Notes under the pieces: generated by a model
Told to the model about the DNA's origin: nothing
Database searches by the model: none
Seen by the model: the letters and a program-made list of their open reading frames with translations, nothing else
Program-made: the position numbers and the translations under genes
In this document: positions 1-9,514 of the stretch, piece by piece
Numbering within the stretch: the stretch's first letter is position 1
How the letters are laid out: every line of letters starts with the position of its first letter
Assembly: GCF_003663845.1 (NCBI RefSeq)
Contig: NZ_RCCA01000001.1
Span: 1-64,000 of the forward strand
Reading direction: 5' to 3'
Length of the DNA: 64,000 nt
Origin: Chryseobacterium sp. 7
GTDB taxonomy: Bacteria; Bacteroidota; Bacteroidia; Flavobacteriales; Weeksellaceae

Positions 1-124
<124 letters not shown>

Positions 125-262
125 GTTTGTCTGACTCACTCAAAGTTTTTAACGCTTTAGTTTTTCCTTACTTGGTTGTTATATTGTATGTCAATGATCT
201 TTTCTTCTTCCGCTTTGTAACGAAGCAATCTCTCTGTCAGTGTCGCTCCGTATTTGCGAGTG

Positions 263-294
263 CAAAAGTAAAACTTTATTTCGTAATGACCAAA
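263..294 (-). promoter_or_regulatory. rRNA promoter P1 (closest to 16S)
   Basis: Read on the minus strand, TTTG (294-291), a 20-nt spacer, then TACTTTTG (270-263). This matches the Bacteroidota primary-sigma promoter (TTTG/TTG, 17-23 nt, TAnnTTTG) and points at the 16S gene about 140 nt downstream. Confidence 0.65.
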
Positions 295-388
295 TGTTTT
301 GAAAGAAAATTTTAAAGTTTTTTTAGTAACCTTAATCCCTCTCATAACCTCAATCCCTTCACTCCTGCGCTCCCTCTAATTGGGACTG

Positions 389-418
389 CAAAGATACAAA
401 CTCTTTTTTAACTGGCAA
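389..418 (-). promoter_or_regulatory. rRNA promoter P2
   Basis: Minus strand: TTG (418-416), 19-nt spacer, TATCTTTG (396-389). Second of three similarly spaced TAnnTTTG promoters in tandem upstream of the rRNA operon. Confidence 0.6.
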
Positions 419-534
419 CTTTTTTTTGAAAAATTTTCAAGTTTTTTTTCGTCTGATTCTTTTGGAAGTAATACTGTTTTTGCTTATCTAAAAGCTCTTC
501 TGCGCTACCGAATCTCTTTCGTTTTTCAGTGGGG

Positions 535-565
535 CAAAGATAGAAACTTACCACACACCAAGCAA
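535..565 (-). promoter_or_regulatory. rRNA promoter P3 (distal)
   Basis: Minus strand: TTG (565-563), 20-nt spacer, TATCTTTG (542-535), with the same -7 octamer as P2. The three -7 boxes lie 126 and 146 bp apart, as in strong multi-promoter rRNA operons. Confidence 0.6.
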
Positions 566-701
566 CTTTATTTAACATAAATTTCACCTTCCCGTAATAT
601 TTAACCCTAAGACCTTGGAACGCAGAGAGAAAAATTTTAAACATTTGTTTGGAATGCAGGGAAGATGGGTGGGAGAGTCTGAGCGTGGGAGGGGATTTTC
701 A

Positions 702-752
702 TGGGTAATGAGTAATGAGTAATGGGTAATGGGTAATGGGTAATGGGTAATG
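702..752. repeat. Heptanucleotide tandem repeat (GGGTAAT/GAGTAAT)
   Basis: Seven or so consecutive 7-bp units: two GAGTAAT-type units, then four to five GGGTAAT units. The same phrase recurs in degenerate form just downstream of the glycosidase gene (about 17671-17693). Confidence 0.9.
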
Positions 753-1267
753 GAAGGTATACCTATATAATAGTAGATATCTTTCTAGAAATATTCTTTT
801 TCCAGGTTTGGGATAAAGCCACTGAATGATTTGTGTTCATCAAACAGACTTCCTTCGTCTAAACTCAGGATTACAGACCGCTTCTATTGAATTGTTAGGT
901 ACAATTAACCACAGATCGCACGGATTTACACAGAGGATAGCGGATACAATATATATAAGAGAGATGACAATAGCAGAAATAAATTCATCGTAAGTAAAAT
1001 GCTTCGACTCTGCTCAGCATGACACCGCTAATACTAAATGCTAAAAAAATCTTAGACATTATACCCTCATTTTACTTCCTTTAAGACTCTCGTAAATAAG
1101 TTTGGATTCCTACGGAATGATACAATGGGAATAGCTGGATATCTCTACAATGGTTATTATATAGAATTACAGATTTAAAAAATGCAGACTCATTACAAGC
1201 TGAACTCTACAACCAGAAACTCATCATTCATCATTTATAATTCATAATTTATAATTTATAATTGATC

Positions 1268-1384
1268 CTCCCCTAGCCCTGATAGAAATGGTTACCCCAC
1301 AGTTTGGGTTGGAGGGCCCGAAGGATTGAGCGTGGCAAAGCGCAGGCGCGAGGAGTATGAATGGATAGCAGGATAAAGCTCCTG
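1268..1384. repeat. Structured intergenic repeat (TAGCCCTGATAG ... GCAGGATAAAGCTCC)
   Basis: A GC-richer block opens with CCTAGCCCTGATAGAAATGG and closes with ATGGATAGCAGGATAAAGCTCC-like wording. The 5' AGC-CCTG can pair with the 3' CAGG-(ATAA)-AGCT. I recall similar opening and closing phrases, with variable middles, as dispersed intergenic repeats in flavobacterial genomes. That recollection needs a genome search. Confidence 0.45.
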
Positions 1385-1493
1385 AAAATGTTCGAGAGTT
1401 GGAGAGAGAAAGAGTTGGAGCGGGCGAGGATGAGTGGGAGCTTTCTGTATGAGGGATCAGAAATGGAATTCTGATATTTTTCACGGGAGAGGA

Positions 1494-1544
1494 TAAAAAA
1501 ACATTCCGTAAGAATCCTTTATATAAGGGGTTCCTACGGAATGG
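1494..1544 (-). terminator. Intrinsic terminator downstream of cysS
   Basis: Minus strand: CATTCCGTAGGAACC pairs with GGATTCTTACGGAATG around an AT-rich loop and is followed by a run of T (1500-1495). It lies 22 bp after the cysS stop. The CATTCCGTAGGAA arm is also found about 400 bp away, so this is a terminator built from a dispersed repeat. Confidence 0.7.
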
Positions 1545-1565
1545 GTATAAAACGAAGTTATATTT

Positions 1566-3032
1566 TTAGTTCAGGACGTATGATGTTCCGTCTCTGCCAT
1601 CTTTTAATTCGATTCCTTCTGCAAGCAGTTTGTCTCTGATCTGGTCAGACAGGTCAAAGTTTTTGGATTTTCTTGCCTGGTTTCTCAATTCAATCAACAC
1701 TTTTAAGGTCTGATCAAGCTTTTCATTGTTATTTTCTTCTACAGTCTGCAGACCTAAAACATCAAAGATAAAGGCATTTAATGTTGACTTTAAATCTTCA
1801 AGATCTTCTGTTGAGATTGTTTCCTTACCATCGTTTAAAGCAAAGATGTATTTCACTGCTTCAAACAGGTGTGCAATAAGGATTGGTGAATTGAAGTCAT
1901 CTGTTAATGCTTCATAGGCTTTCTCTTTCCAGTCTTTCAGGCTGAAACCGGATTGTTTTGTATCGTCAGGTGTAATTGCATTTAATACTTTTACAGCTTC
2001 CATCAATCTTATAAATCCTTTTTCACTGGCAATCATGGCATCGTTTGAAATATCCAAAACGCTTCTGTAATGTGCCTGCAGGAAGCAGAAACGTACAATT
2101 GAAGGGTGGAAAGGTTTTTCAAAGAAATCATTGTCTCCGGTAACCAACTGCATTGGAAGAATGTAATTCCCTGTAGATTTACTCATACGCTGAGAATTCA
2201 TCGTCAACATATTAGCGTGCATCCAGTAATTTACTGGTGCTGCATCATTGCAGGCTTTTCCTTGTGCAATTTCACATTCATGGTGTGGGAATTTAAGATC
2301 CATTCCACCCCCATGGATGTCGAATGTTTCACCTAAATATTTAGTACTCATTGCAGTACACTCAAGGTGCCACCCCGGAAAACCTTCTCCCCAAGGGGAG
2401 TTCCATCTCATGATGTGGGCTGGAGATGCTTTTTTCCACAATGCAAAATCCTGTGGGTTTTTCTTTTCTCCCTGTCCGTCAAGATCTCTGGTATTGGCGA
2501 AAAGCTCTTCTATATTACGTTTTGAAAGTTCGCCATAGTTCAAACCTCTCCTATTGTATTCCAATACATCAAAGTATACTGAACCGTTGCTTTCGTAAGC
2601 GAAGCCTCTTTCAATCAGTTTTTGCGTTAATTCGATCTGCTCTACAATATGCCCTGTAGCTGTAGGTTCAATGTTTGGAGGAAGCAGATTGAACATGTCC
2701 AATACTTTGTGGAAATCTACGGTGTACTTCTGTACGATTTCCATAGGTTCCAGCTTTTCAAGTCTGGTCTGTTTTACGAATCTGTCATTATCTACATTTC
2801 CATCATCAGTAAGGTGCCCTGCATCAGTAATATTTCTTACGTATCTTACTTTATATCCCAAATGCACCAGGGTACGGTAAATAAAATCGAAGGAAAGGAA
2901 AGTTCTTACATTCCCCAAATGCACATTGCTGTACACGGTAGGTCCGCAGACGTACATTCCGACATTTCCTTCTAAAATAGGTTTGAATATTTCTTTTTCT
3001 GCTATAAGCGAGTTATATATTTTTAATTGCAT
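1566..3032 (-). CDS. cysS: Cysteinyl-tRNA synthetase
   Basis: Class I aminoacyl-tRNA synthetase that charges tRNA-Cys with cysteine using ATP in the cytoplasm. The 488-residue protein has the family's full length. Visible motifs: [14 protein letters not shown] (Cys29 zinc ligand, HIGH-type HLGN at 38-41), WHLECTAMS and [10 protein letters not shown] (further zinc ligands in the catalytic core), and RMSKSTGN (KMSKS loop, about residue 285). The C-terminal helical anticodon-binding region ends with a plausible [17 protein letters not shown]. It appears to be monocistronic: its terminator lies directly downstream and a 125-bp gap separates it from the upstream DinB-like gene. Nothing is odd, and the call is safe. 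Confidence 0.98.
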   Translation of the reverse strand: MQLKIYNSLIAEKEIFKPILEGNVGMYVCGPTVYSNVHLGNVRTFLSFDFIYRTLVHLGYKVRYVRNITDAGHLTDDGNVDNDRFVKQTRLEKLEPMEIVQKYTVDFHKVLDMFNLLPPNIEPTATGHIVEQIELTQKLIERGFAYESNGSVYFDVLEYNRRGLNYGELSKRNIEELFANTRDLDGQGEKKNPQDFALWKKASPAHIMRWNSPWGEGFPGWHLECTAMSTKYLGETFDIHGGGMDLKFPHHECEIAQGKACNDAAPVNYWMHANMLTMNSQRMSKSTGNYILPMQLVTGDNDFFEKPFHPSIVRFCFLQAHYRSVLDISNDAMIASEKGFIRLMEAVKVLNAITPDDTKQSGFSLKDWKEKAYEALTDDFNSPILIAHLFEAVKYIFALNDGKETISTEDLEDLKSTLNAFIFDVLGLQTVEENNNEKLDQTLKVLIELRNQARKSKNFDLSDQIRDKLLAEGIELKDGRDGTSYVLN

Positions 3033-3096
3033 TTATTTTTAAGTTAAAAGATTTAATGATTTTAAAGATTCAAAAATTAGTTAAAAAATTATTCTG

Positions 3097-3118
3097 TCAC
3101 AACAAATAATTGTTGTGA
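3097..3118 (-). terminator. Perfect hairpin between the dinB-like gene and cysS
   Basis: TCACAACAA-ATAA-TTGTTGTGA is a perfect 9-bp stem with a 4-nt loop. On the minus strand it is followed within 8 nt by a T-rich run (AATTTTTTAAC), so it probably ends the folE-dinB transcript 40 bp after its stop. Confidence 0.5.
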
Positions 3119-3157
3119 TAAAAATCTTATCTGAAACTTTTTTAAATTTTATCATAA

Positions 3158-3589
3158 TTAAATCGCTTTTAAATGATGCTGTAAATGATCTACATAATCA
3201 TCGATAATAAACTCCAATGTATACACCCGAGGTTCTGTTTTTGTAGTATCACAGGTTCTTTGCAATGCTTCATCGGGAATATTTTCTACAATATGAACAA
3301 TCTGATAGTTCAAAGACTTCCACAGGCCAATAAGGTCTGAAGTAGGAACATTCTGATAGTTCTGAGCTTTTACCCAAAAATTCTGATCATATACAATATT
3401 TTCGTTCTCTTTATATTGGGTCACAACAAATCTACGGATATTTGTAAAAGCGCTGTCACAAAGATGACCAATAATTTCTTTTTTGGACCATTTTTGCTGA
3501 GAATCTTTATATGACCATTCTTCTTCCGAGATGTTTTGAAATCTCTGAAGCTCGGCATCAATAATATTTTTAAGGATCTGGTAGTTCAT
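3158..3589 (-). CDS. DinB-like (DinB_2) four-helix protein
   Basis: A 143-residue protein with the DinB/YfiT look: an N-terminal helix, WSKKEIIGHLCDSAFTNIRRF (the conserved W..KE...HL.D.. segment carrying a His metal-ligand position) and a C-terminal YVDHLQHHLKAI with the paired histidines that complete a metal site. Members are small, soluble, metal-binding four-helix bundles, some acting in thiol-dependent detoxification; no specific substrate can be assigned. The start lies 3 bp past the stop of folE, so the two are almost certainly co-transcribed, although no functional link to folate is evident. Confidence 0.8.
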   Translation of the reverse strand: MNYQILKNIIDAELQRFQNISEEEWSYKDSQQKWSKKEIIGHLCDSAFTNIRRFVVTQYKENENIVYDQNFWVKAQNYQNVPTSDLIGLWKSLNYQIVHIVENIPDEALQRTCDTTKTEPRVYTLEFIIDDYVDHLQHHLKAI

Positions 3590-3592
3590 TGT

Positions 3593-4261
3593 TTAATAAT
3601 CCAGTTTTGCATGGCTTCCTACGTAATGTAAGAATTCCTGTCTTGTAATAGGGTTTGTTCTGAAAATACCACTCAATTCTGCAGTAATGGTAGAACTTGC
3701 CGTATCTTTTATTCCTCTGCAGTTGACACAAAGGTGCTTTGCATCAATGATACACGCTACATCCTTAGTTCCCAAAGCTTCTTTCAAGGCATCTACAATC
3801 TGCATGGTAAGCCTTTCCTGAACCTGTGGTCTTTTCGCATAGTAATCTACAATTCTGTTAATTTTTGAAAGACCGATCACTTCCCCATTGGAAATATAAG
3901 CAACATGTGCTCTTCCTATGATAGGCAAAAAGTGGTGCTCGCAGAAAGAGTATACCGTGATATCCTTTTCTACCAACATCTGGCGGTATTTATATTTATT
4001 GGAGAAAGTAGAGATTCCTGGTTTGTTTTCAGGAAGAAGCCCTCCGAAAATCTCATTTACATACATTTTGGCAACACGTCTTGGAGAGTCTTTCAGAGAA
4101 TCATCCGTCATATCCATTCCTAACGTTTCCATAATCTCGCCAAAAAGCTCAGTAATTTTTTCAATTTTTTCCTGTGGCGATTTATCAAAAGCATCTTTCC
4201 TTATAGGCGTATGTTCTTTTCCAGTGAAAATATCATCGTCGTTATCAGTAAAATCAACCAT
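3593..4261 (-). CDS. folE: GTP cyclohydrolase I
   Basis: Converts GTP to 7,8-dihydroneopterin triphosphate, the first step of tetrahydrofolate synthesis. At 222 residues it has normal length. It shows the catalytic core SFCEHHFLPIIG (zinc ligands Cys107 and His110) and KHLCVNCRGI (third zinc ligand Cys178), plus the conserved RPQVQERLTMQI helix. The N-terminal 30 residues are acidic and variable, as is usual. A TATTTTTG -7 box (4286-4279) lies 18 bp upstream with a TTTG 24 nt further up, so a promoter in the gap to the divergent gene at 4363 is plausible. It is the first gene of a two-gene unit with the DinB-like gene. Confidence 0.97.
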   Translation of the reverse strand: MVDFTDNDDDIFTGKEHTPIRKDAFDKSPQEKIEKITELFGEIMETLGMDMTDDSLKDSPRRVAKMYVNEIFGGLLPENKPGISTFSNKYKYRQMLVEKDITVYSFCEHHFLPIIGRAHVAYISNGEVIGLSKINRIVDYYAKRPQVQERLTMQIVDALKEALGTKDVACIIDAKHLCVNCRGIKDTASSTITAELSGIFRTNPITRQEFLHYVGSHAKLDY

Positions 4262-4362
4262 TTTTATTTAATTTGCAGCAAAAATACGGATAATATCTTT
4301 TTCTCTATTTCAAATGAGATGAAAAACATTATCTTTTATAGCATACTCAGATTAAAAAGCCT

Positions 4363-5514
4363 ATGATTATTGTCGAAGAAGTACAAAATAAACTCCATAA
4401 AAGAGAATTTCTGGAATTCCCAGCCCGCCTTTATCAATCCGACAAAAATTATATCCGGCCTTTAGATAAACATATTGAGGAGATTTTTGATCCCGAAAAG
4501 AACAAATTCTTTAAAAATGGTGAATGTAAAAGGTTCCTGTTTAAAAAGGATGGTAAAACAGTAGGTAAAGTAGCTGTTTTTGTGAACGGCTGTTATGAGC
4601 AGAAGCAGCCTACGGGAGGAATTGGATTTTTCGACTGTATTAACGATCAGGAAACGGCTAATTTTATTTTTGATCACTGTAAAAACTGGCTTCAGGAAAG
4701 AGGAATGGAGGCTATGGATGGCCCCATTAATTTTGGGGAACGGGATAAATTCTGGGGGCTTTTGATTGAAGGGTTTATTGAACCTTTATTTGGAATGAAT
4801 TACAACTTCCCATACTATAAAGATCTTTTTGAAAATTATGGCTTTCAGATTTATTTTGAACAGCTTTGTTTTACCCGGCCTGTTTTTGCGGAAGTTTCGA
4901 GGATCTTTACCATTGCTCATGAAAAGAACAGAAGAAATCCTGCCATTTCAGCTCACCCTATGAAAAAAAATAACCTGGCTAAGTTTGCAGAGGATTTTAC
5001 TGAAATCTATAATAAAGCATGGGCTTCGCATGGTGAAGGAAAACGTTTGGAAGAAGCCAAAGTTCTGAAAATGTTCAACACCATGAAGCCTATCATCAAT
5101 GAACATATCTCCTGGTTTGTGTATGAAAATGAGCAGCCAATTGCGATGTGGATCAATATTCCAGACCTCAACCAGTGGTTTAAATACCTCAACGGAAAAT
5201 TCGGAATTTTTGAAAAGCTTAAATTTCTATTGCTGAAACGTTTTAAAAAGAACGAAAAAATGGTGGGTCTTGTTTTCGGTGTTGTCCCGGAATGGCAGAA
5301 GAAAGGTATTGACGGGTATATGATCTGGGAAGGAACTCAGCATTTGAGAAAACATACGGATTTTACGATTACGGAACTACAGTGGATTGGTGATTTTAAC
5401 CCTCAAATGATCAAGATCGCAGAAACACTTGATACCACTGTTACCCGAAAGCTGGCTACTTACCGATATTTATTTGACAGAAATAAGGAATTTGAGAGGC
5501 ACACCGGTCTTTAG
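4363..5514 (+). CDS. GNAT-fold acyltransferase-like protein, conserved hypothetical
   Basis: A 383-residue soluble protein without signal peptide or membrane segments. It resembles a conserved Bacteroidota family annotated as acyl-CoA N-acyltransferase-like. Visible are an N-terminal half (LYQSDKNYIRPL, then a segment with MDGPINFGERDKFWGLLIEGF) and a C-terminal GNAT-like portion around VFGVVPEWQKKGIDGYMIWE, whose Q-x-x-G-hydrophobic pattern resembles the acetyl-CoA-binding motif. Substrate unknown. It is transcribed alone and divergently from folE, with a 101-bp gap holding both promoters. The start MIIVEEVQNKL is preceded by AT-rich sequence, as expected in this group. Confidence 0.7.
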   Translation: MIIVEEVQNKLHKREFLEFPARLYQSDKNYIRPLDKHIEEIFDPEKNKFFKNGECKRFLFKKDGKTVGKVAVFVNGCYEQKQPTGGIGFFDCINDQETANFIFDHCKNWLQERGMEAMDGPINFGERDKFWGLLIEGFIEPLFGMNYNFPYYKDLFENYGFQIYFEQLCFTRPVFAEVSRIFTIAHEKNRRNPAISAHPMKKNNLAKFAEDFTEIYNKAWASHGEGKRLEEAKVLKMFNTMKPIINEHISWFVYENEQPIAMWINIPDLNQWFKYLNGKFGIFEKLKFLLLKRFKKNEKMVGLVFGVVPEWQKKGIDGYMIWEGTQHLRKHTDFTITELQWIGDFNPQMIKIAETLDTTVTRKLATYRYLFDRNKEFERHTGL

Positions 5515-5751
5515 AGGAATGAAGCTGGAGGCTGGAAGATGGAAGTTTATTGATTACCGTAAAATTAGGATCGTTTTTCTTGATTGCTTCGGGTTATTTG
5601 ATGCAAAGTTTTTATTTGCTTATTTTCTATTTTTGAGGAAGCGAAGATGGAATCAACTTCATTGATTCTTTTTAAGCGGGTGTATAGCCTACGGCTTTTT
5701 TAATCTATTTTACTTTTAAAAGAAATTAAATTCTGTACAGAATTTAATTAC

Positions 5752-5782
5752 AATAAAAACCCCGCCTTTTACAGCAGGGTTC
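5752..5782 (-). terminator. Intrinsic terminator of the methionine operon
   Basis: Minus strand: AACCCTGC-TGTAAAAG-GCGGGGTT-type hairpin followed by TTTTATTG, 20 bp past the metF stop. It can also fold for the plus-strand gene ending at 5514, but the U-run favours minus-strand use. Confidence 0.8.
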
Positions 5783-5801
5783 CTTCATTTTGGTACTTTT
5801 A

Positions 5802-6761
5802 TTAGAATAGCTCACCGGCTACTTTTTTAATATTATCACTTTTTCCCATGGAATAAAAGTGCAGAACAGGAACTCCGAAATCCAGCAGTTCCTTGCATTG
5901 TGCAATCGCCCACTCTACTCCGATTTGCTTTACAGCTTCATTATTTTTGGCATTTTCCACTTCATTGATGAGCTCCTCCGGAAGATCTATTTTGAATACC
6001 TGTGGCAGGATTTTCAGGTGTTTCTTTGTGGCAATAGGTTTTATTCCCGGAATTATTGGAACGGTAATTCCCATTTCTCTTGCTTTCTGAACGAATTCAA
6101 TATACTTTTTATTGTCAAAAAACATTTGAGTTACGATATAATCTGCTCCGGCATCTACTTTTTGTTTCAGCCATTTAAGATCATAATTCATGGAAGGGGC
6201 TTCCATATGTTTTTCCGGATATCCGGCCACTCCGATGCAGAATTTGTTCAATTCATCACATGCCTCTTCCTCATTGTGAAGATACTTTCCTCTTCCCAGG
6301 TTATTAATTTGTCCCACAAGATCCATAGCACTTGCGTGACCTCCCTGAGTAGGTTCAAAATACTGATGTCCTTTCATGGCATCTCCTCTTAAAGCCATTA
6401 CATTATCAATTCCAAGGTACATACAGTCTACCAGCAGATATTCTGTTTCTTCTTTTGTAAATCCTCCGCAAAGAAGGTGTGGCACTGTATCTACATTATA
6501 TTTATGCTGAATAGCGGCGCAAATTCCCAATGTTCCCGGGCGCATTCTTGTGATACGACGCTCCATGAGGCCATTTCCTTTATCTAAATAAATATATTCT
6601 TCTCTGGAGGTGGTAACATCTATGAAAGGTGGTTTGAATTCCATCAACGGATCTATATTGGTATAGAGATCTTCAATCCCGATTCCCTTCTGTGGCGGAA
6701 CAACTTCTAAGGAAAATAAAGTTTTTCCATTTGCATTTTTAATGTGTTCTGTTATCTTCAT
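5802..6761 (-). CDS. metF: Methylenetetrahydrofolate reductase
   Basis: Reduces 5,10-methylene-THF to 5-methyl-THF, the methyl donor for methionine synthase, with FAD as cofactor. At 319 residues it is typical for bacterial MetF. Recognisable segments are FSLEVVPPQKG near the N terminus (catalytic Glu), PPFIDVTTS, NVMALRGD (folate/FAD region), YPEKHMEAPS and ADYIVTQMFFDN (flavin-binding barrel), then IIPGIKPI. It is the last gene of the operon, starting 7 bp after the metH stop and ending 20 bp before the terminator. This fits co-control with methionine synthase by the SAM riboswitch upstream of metX. Confidence 0.97.
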   Translation of the reverse strand: MKITEHIKNANGKTLFSLEVVPPQKGIGIEDLYTNIDPLMEFKPPFIDVTTSREEYIYLDKGNGLMERRITRMRPGTLGICAAIQHKYNVDTVPHLLCGGFTKEETEYLLVDCMYLGIDNVMALRGDAMKGHQYFEPTQGGHASAMDLVGQINNLGRGKYLHNEEEACDELNKFCIGVAGYPEKHMEAPSMNYDLKWLKQKVDAGADYIVTQMFFDNKKYIEFVQKAREMGITVPIIPGIKPIATKKHLKILPQVFKIDLPEELINEVENAKNNEAVKQIGVEWAIAQCKELLDFGVPVLHFYSMGKSDNIKKVAGELF

Positions 6762-6768
6762 GTCAATG

Positions 6769-9429
6769 TTAATCTGCTAAATTTGGCGACAACCATTTTC
6801 TCGCTTCCTGAATGCTACAACCTCTTCTTGCTGCATAATCTTTAAGCTGGTCTTCTGTAATTTTTCCTAATCCGAAATATTTGGCATGCGGGCTTCCGAA
6901 ATAATATCCGGAAACAGACGCTGTTGGGAACATGGCAAGGCTTTCTGTAAGGAAAACACCTGTATTTTCTTCTACTTTTAAGAGATCCCAAATTGTTTTC
7001 TTCTCCAAATGGTCAGGGCAAGCCGGATATCCCGGAGCCGGACGGATTCCTTTGTATTTTTCAGCAATCAATTCTTCATTGCTTAAACTTTCCTGATTGG
7101 CGTATCCCCAATATTCTGTTCTTACTTTTTTATGTAAAAATTCTGCATAAGCCTCAGCAAAACGGTCTGCCAGAGCCTTTACCATGATAGAATTGTAATC
7201 ATCATTGGCTTTTTCATATTCACTGGACAATTCATCTGTTCCAAATCCGGTGGTTACGCAGAATGCTCCTACATAATCAGTTTTTCCAGAGCTTTGAGGA
7301 GCAATAAAGTCACTTAGAGCCAGATAATCTTTCCCTTTTGATCTTTGGGCCTGCTGCCTTAAGGTTAAAAACCTGGCCTGCTCATTATTATTTTCGTCAA
7401 AAATCAAGATATCGTCAGAGTCATTGGAATTGGCTTTAAAGATTCCGAAGATGGCTTTTGCTGTTAATAATTTTTCATCCAGAATTCTCTTTAAAATAAC
7501 CTGAGCATCTTTGAATAATTCTTTCGCCTGTACTCCCACTACTTCATCTTCTAAGATATTCGGGTATTTCCCATGAAGATCCCAGCTTCTGAAAAACGGA
7601 GACCAGTCGATGAAAGGAAGAAGTTCTCTTAAATCCTGATTCTCGATTACTTTTACTCCAATTGTATTCGGAGTGAAGATCTCTTCATTTTCCCAATCAA
7701 TTTTAAAATTGTTTTCTCTTGCGTCTTCAATGGAAACATAATCTTTATCCACCTGTCTGTTCAGGAATTTTTCTCTGAAATCGGAATAATCATTCTTTAA
7801 ATCCGAAACGTATTCTTTATTTCTGTCGCCTAATAATGAGCTCACGACATTTACAGCTCTTGATGCGTCATTTACGTGAACGACTGCATTTTTATATTTT
7901 AAATCGATTTTCACTGCGGTATGTGCTTTTGAAGTTGTAGCACCACCGATCAGTAAAGGAAAATCTAAGTTTTGTCTTTCTAATTCGGAAGCGATATACA
8001 CCATTTCATCCAAACTTGGGGTAATCAATCCGCTTAATCCTATAACGTCTACTTTTTCTTCAATGGCAGTCTGAATAATCTTTTCAGCAGGAACCATTAC
8101 CCCAAGGTCAACAATCTCATAATTATTACAACCCAAAACAACGCTCACAATATTTTTACCAATATCATGAACGTCCCCTTTTACCGTTGCCATTAAGATT
8201 TTACCATTAGCTGGTTTTGCTCCGTCTTTTTCTGCTTCAATGAAAGGCTGTAAATAAGCTACTGCTTTTTTCATTACCCTTGCGGACTTCACTACCTGAG
8301 GAAGGAACATTTTTCCGCTTCCAAACAAATCTCCTACCACTCCCATTCCTGTCATCAGATTAATTTCTATAACATGAAGCGGTCTTTCGGCTAATAGTCT
8401 TGCTTCTTCTACATCTTCTTCGATAAAACGGTCAATTCCTTTTACCAGCGCATAGGTAATTCTTTCCTGCAAAGGATTGTTTCTCCATTCTAAGTCTTCA
8501 GTTTTTTCTTTTTTAACTGATTTATGTTTTTCGGAATAATCGAGAAGTCTTTCTGTAGCATCTTCTCTTTTATCCAGAATTACATCTTCTACAAGTTCCA
8601 GAAGTTCTTTATTGATCTCGTCATACACCTCCAGCATGGCCGGATTCACGATCCCAATGTTCATTCCTGCCTGGATTGCATGATAAAGGAATACGGAGTG
8701 CATAGCTTCTCTTACAGTATCATTTCCACGGAAAGAGAAGGAAACATTGCTTACTCCCCCACTTACAGAGGCATAAGGAAGATTCTGTCTTACCCAGCGT
8801 GTGGCTTCAATAAAATCGATGGCATTTCTTCTGTGTTCTTCCATTCCTGTTGCCACCGGAAATATGTTTAAATCGAAAATAATATCTTCTGCCGGGAAGC
8901 CAATCTGGTTTACCAGAATATCATAGGACCGTTTTGAAATTTCAATTCTTCGTTCAAGATTGTCCGCTTGTCCTACCTCATCAAATGCCATTACAATGAC
9001 TGCGGCTCCATATCTTTTAATAGCTTTGGCATGTTTGATAAATTCTTGCTCGCCTTCTTTTAAGCTGATAGAATTCACTACACATTTTCCCTGTGCTACC
9101 TGAAGACCTGCTTCCAGGATTTCCCATTTGGAAGAGTCTACCATAATTGGAATTCTTGCGATATCCGGTTCAGAAGCAATTAAGTTCAGGAATTTGATCA
9201 TGGATGCTTTTCCATCAATCAAACCATCATCGAAGTTGACATCCAGAATCTGGGCACCTCCTTCTACCTGATGGCGGGCAATATCTAATGCTTCGGAGAA
9301 TTTTTCCTCCTTGATCAGTCTTAAAAATTTTTTGGAACCGGCAACGTTAGTTCTTTCACCAACGTTGATGAAATTACTTTCCGGCGTTATGATAAGAGGC
9401 TCTAGGCCTGATAATCTTAAATATTTCAT
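6769..9429 (-). CDS. metH: Methionine synthase, pterin/B12/activation domains (split MetH, large part)
   Basis: Cobalamin-dependent transfer of the methyl group from 5-methyl-THF to homocysteine. The 886-residue product lacks the homocysteine-binding barrel, which is encoded by the separate upstream gene. Domains in order: pterin-binding barrel (about 15-280, [13 protein letters not shown]), B12 cap helices (about 310-400), Rossmann B12-binding domain with DVHDIG at 419-424 (His421 ligates cobalt) plus SGLITPS and GGATTSKAH, and the C-terminal AdoMet-dependent reactivation domain with [12 protein letters not shown]. An 85-bp gap separates it from the homocysteine methyltransferase half, and metF starts 7 bp downstream. 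The split gene is normal for Flavobacteriia. The residues needed for catalysis and reactivation look intact. Confidence 0.97.
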   Translation of the reverse strand: MKYLRLSGLEPLIITPESNFINVGERTNVAGSKKFLRLIKEEKFSEALDIARHQVEGGAQILDVNFDDGLIDGKASMIKFLNLIASEPDIARIPIMVDSSKWEILEAGLQVAQGKCVVNSISLKEGEQEFIKHAKAIKRYGAAVIVMAFDEVGQADNLERRIEISKRSYDILVNQIGFPAEDIIFDLNIFPVATGMEEHRRNAIDFIEATRWVRQNLPYASVSGGVSNVSFSFRGNDTVREAMHSVFLYHAIQAGMNIGIVNPAMLEVYDEINKELLELVEDVILDKREDATERLLDYSEKHKSVKKEKTEDLEWRNNPLQERITYALVKGIDRFIEEDVEEARLLAERPLHVIEINLMTGMGVVGDLFGSGKMFLPQVVKSARVMKKAVAYLQPFIEAEKDGAKPANGKILMATVKGDVHDIGKNIVSVVLGCNNYEIVDLGVMVPAEKIIQTAIEEKVDVIGLSGLITPSLDEMVYIASELERQNLDFPLLIGGATTSKAHTAVKIDLKYKNAVVHVNDASRAVNVVSSLLGDRNKEYVSDLKNDYSDFREKFLNRQVDKDYVSIEDARENNFKIDWENEEIFTPNTIGVKVIENQDLRELLPFIDWSPFFRSWDLHGKYPNILEDEVVGVQAKELFKDAQVILKRILDEKLLTAKAIFGIFKANSNDSDDILIFDENNNEQARFLTLRQQAQRSKGKDYLALSDFIAPQSSGKTDYVGAFCVTTGFGTDELSSEYEKANDDYNSIMVKALADRFAEAYAEFLHKKVRTEYWGYANQESLSNEELIAEKYKGIRPAPGYPACPDHLEKKTIWDLLKVEENTGVFLTESLAMFPTASVSGYYFGSPHAKYFGLGKITEDQLKDYAARRGCSIQEARKWLSPNLAD

Positions 9430-9514
9430 TTTATTCTTCTAAAATATAGTAGGCATCATTTCCATCCTGCCTCAATAAATCCCTGTGCTTACTTCGAGCG
9501 GAATTTTTTGTATG

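Larger units (their letters stand above)
640..1493. other. Repeat-rich non-coding spacer between rRNA operon and cysS
   Basis: I see no credible gene here. The stretch holds a heptamer tandem repeat (702-752), a phrase resembling common flavobacterial intergenic repeats (CGACTCTGCTCAGCATGACA near 1005-1024), a copy of TTCCTACGGAATG (about 1108-1120), AT-rich ATTCATAATTTATAATTT repeats (about 1240-1262) and a GC-richer structured repeat (about 1268-1384). A possible 80-codon minus-strand reading frame at 1242-1484 has low-complexity, non-protein-like composition and is rejected. Confidence 0.6.

Noticed and set aside
1242-1484. 80-codon minus-strand frame
   Set aside because: Low-complexity serine/proline-rich translation over a dispersed repeat; not protein-like, with no homologous motif.
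2649-2975. Plus-strand frames opposite cysS and other long genes
   Set aside because: They shadow strongly conserved genes on the other strand, with no motif or start context.
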